24,596 nt of DNA from Christensenella sp. UBA4379. GTDB lineage: Bacteria > Bacillota > Clostridia > Christensenellales > Aristaeellaceae. Positions 23,863-24,596 of the stretch are shown here, one piece after another (the stretch's first letter is position 1; each line of letters starts with the position of its first letter). The notes below the pieces were generated by a model that searched no databases, was not told the origin of the DNA, and was given only the letters and a program-made list of their open reading frames with translations. Where the stretch lies: NCBI GenBank assembly GCA_002391225.1, contig DGRV01000044.1, forward strand, positions 18,322-42,917. Direction: 5' to 3'. The position numbers were made by a program, and so were the translations under genes.

Positions 23863-23904
23863 AGAGTGGAGAGTTTTCGTTCGCTGCGCTCACAGAGTGG
23901 AGAT
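23863..23904 (-). repeat. 42-bp dispersed repeat, copy 2
   Basis: Exact reverse complement of 4885-4926. Read on the minus strand it has the same order as near tcdA: GGCATTAG-type units (23988-23973), a GAGTTTGTC segment (~23940-23932), the 42-bp core, CTAAAAACCTCC, CCTCCTA-type repeats, then a ribosome binding site. Confidence 0.9.
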
Positions 23905-24007
23905 CAGATATGGCTGGTGATTTTTTGAGGACAAACTCGATTTCCGCTTTGAAAATCTCCCTCGCTTTTACTAATGCCTATTGCCTACGAATAACAATGT
24001 GATGAAA

Positions 24008-24054
24008 GGCGCGGTGGGGACCGCGGATTTTCTCCACAAATTCCACACCGCGCC
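24008..24054. repeat. Inverted repeat in the transporter operon
   Basis: GGCGCGGTG (24008-24016) and CACCGCGCC (24046-24054) form a 9-bp perfect stem around a 29-base loop. No U-run follows on either strand. It adds to the hairpins separating the binding-protein and ATPase genes. Confidence 0.6.
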
Positions 24055-24078
24055 AATGGTGGTTTATGCAGCTTGTTT

Positions 24079-24287
24079 GGGGTTCATATTCAGGGGGTGA
24101 TCAGGGGGAGTGATCCCCATGATTGTAATCCGCAGCGGCGGCATGTACGCCGCGAGGAGAATTTTTGCGGAGGTTAGCTTGCCATCCGGGAGCAAAAATT
24201 CATTCCTTGCGGATTTTCCGCCCGCGAGCGAAGCGAGAGGAAAATCCGTCAGGGGGATTTCGCAAGGGGGACGAAGTCCCCCTTGCG
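24079..24287 (+). repeat. Structured stem-loop element, copy 2
   Basis: It has the same architecture as 11024-11264: GGGGTT start; hairpin with GGGG/CCCC (~24101-24123); GCGGCG/CGCCGC (24135-24140, 24148-24153); the invariant GAATTTTTGC/GCAAAAATTC stem (24159-24168, 24192-24201); CGGATTTTCC/GGAAAATCCG (24210-24219, 24239-24248); and CGCAAGGGGGAC-gaa-GTCCCCCTTGCG (24261-24287). Positions 24153-24208 are identical to copy 1. Outside that block many paired bases differ but pairing is kept. The last hairpin is 7 bp past the binding-protein stop codon, on the opposite strand relative to transcription compared with copy 1. Confidence 0.75.
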
Positions 24288-24294
24288 GGTGAGT

Positions 24295-24596
24295 TTATTC
24301 GCCAAGTCCGTAGGTGTCGATGTCTTCAGCGGTGATGGTGGTGGCGTCGAAGCCCTTTTCCACGGAGATGATCTGCTTCTTTTCGTTCAGGCCTTCGATG
24401 GCGTTGCCGGCTTCGAGGGTCTTGATCATTTCGTCGATCACGGAAGCCTGGAAGGGGCTGCACTGGCCGTCGTAGTTCCAGTTGCCCGCCAGCAGCTCAC
24501 GAAGCGCCCACTTGTTGCAGTCGAAGCCCATCACCACGACCTGCGCGCCCTCCGCGGTGCCGTGGGTGATGCCGGCGTCGTCCAGCGCCGCCACGG
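24295..24596 (-). CDS. Sugar-binding protein of the ABC transporter (YtfQ/RbsB type), 5' part beyond window
   Basis: The last ~100 residues of a periplasmic-binding-protein-like lipoprotein or secreted receptor. GAQVVVMGFDCNKWALRELL corresponds to the family's 'vvgfDg…al' hinge strand, and SPFQASVIDEMIKTLEAG to the 'qpf…a…a.k.l.G' C-terminal helix of YtfQ-like proteins. It is the first visible gene of the transporter operon and delivers the sugar to the permease pair. The signal sequence and most of the ligand pocket lie beyond the right edge. Confidence 0.85.
   Translation of the reverse strand, partial: VAALDDAGITHGTAEGAQVVVMGFDCNKWALRELLAGNWNYDGQCSPFQASVIDEMIKTLEAGNAIEGLNEKKQIISVEKGFDATTITAEDIDTYGLGE

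Noticed and set aside
1..24596. Joint pathway linking the sugar transporter to eda-kdgK
   Set aside because: The two sets are ~20 kb apart in separate transcripts and the transporter substrate is unknown; no sequence evidence for a link.

Overview
The window looks like chromosomal DNA of a GC-rich member of the Firmicutes, most probably an uncultured gut or rumen Clostridia. This is inferred from strong AAGGAGG-type ribosome binding sites, TTGACA/TATAAT-type promoters, a secreted BspA-like Ig/leucine-rich-repeat protein, an Amidase_6-type lipoprotein, a DUF5684-like membrane protein, a LytTR regulator and an RbsABC/YtfQRT-YjfF-type sugar transporter. I see no rRNA, tRNA, CRISPR array or phage genes.

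Layout. (1) 1-1875, minus strand: eda (KDPG aldolase with an extra C-terminal domain) followed by kdgK (KDG kinase, running off the left edge), a module of 2-keto-3-deoxygluconate catabolism. (2) 2147-3613, plus strand and divergent from eda: an AlbA_2/HATPase-type putative regulator. (3) 3765-4673: a secreted protein with three SH3-like domains. (4) 5036-6591: tcdA and ttcA, two tRNA-modification genes with overlapping stop and start, between intergenic regions filled with short 7-bp-type repeats. (5) 7096-10940: an ECF-type sigma factor, a membrane-anchored anti-sigma-like protein with four extracellular repeats, and a protein that appears to be a transposase lacking its catalytic core. (6) 11389-12135: a LytTR regulator whose receiver domain lacks the phospho-acceptor aspartate. 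(7) 12268-20015: a surface or cell-wall group of large Ig/LRR protein, Amidase_6 lipoprotein, DUF5684-like membrane protein and secreted transglutaminase-like protein. (8) 24596-20076, minus strand: sugar ABC transporter in the order binding protein (partial), ATPase, permease, permease, meeting group 7 head-on at a shared hairpin terminator.

Four gaps exceed 300 bases and none holds a convincing protein gene. Gap 4674-5035 holds heptamer-like repeats, a terminator, a promoter and a 42-bp dispersed repeat. Gap 6592-7095 holds heptamer-like arrays, a large nested palindrome, a terminator and the sigma-gene promoter region. Gap 10941-11388 holds a ~240-bp element built of consecutive stem-loops, plus two promoter candidates. 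Gap 23766-24294, inside the sugar-transporter operon, holds a second copy of both the 42-bp repeat and the stem-loop element.

The most unusual feature is this pair of stem-loop elements (11024-11264 and 24079-24287). They share a 56-bp block that is identical base for base. The stems on either side differ in sequence between copies but keep their pairing, their order and in one case their loop. They look like a dispersed structured repeat or RNA family rather than chance palindromes.
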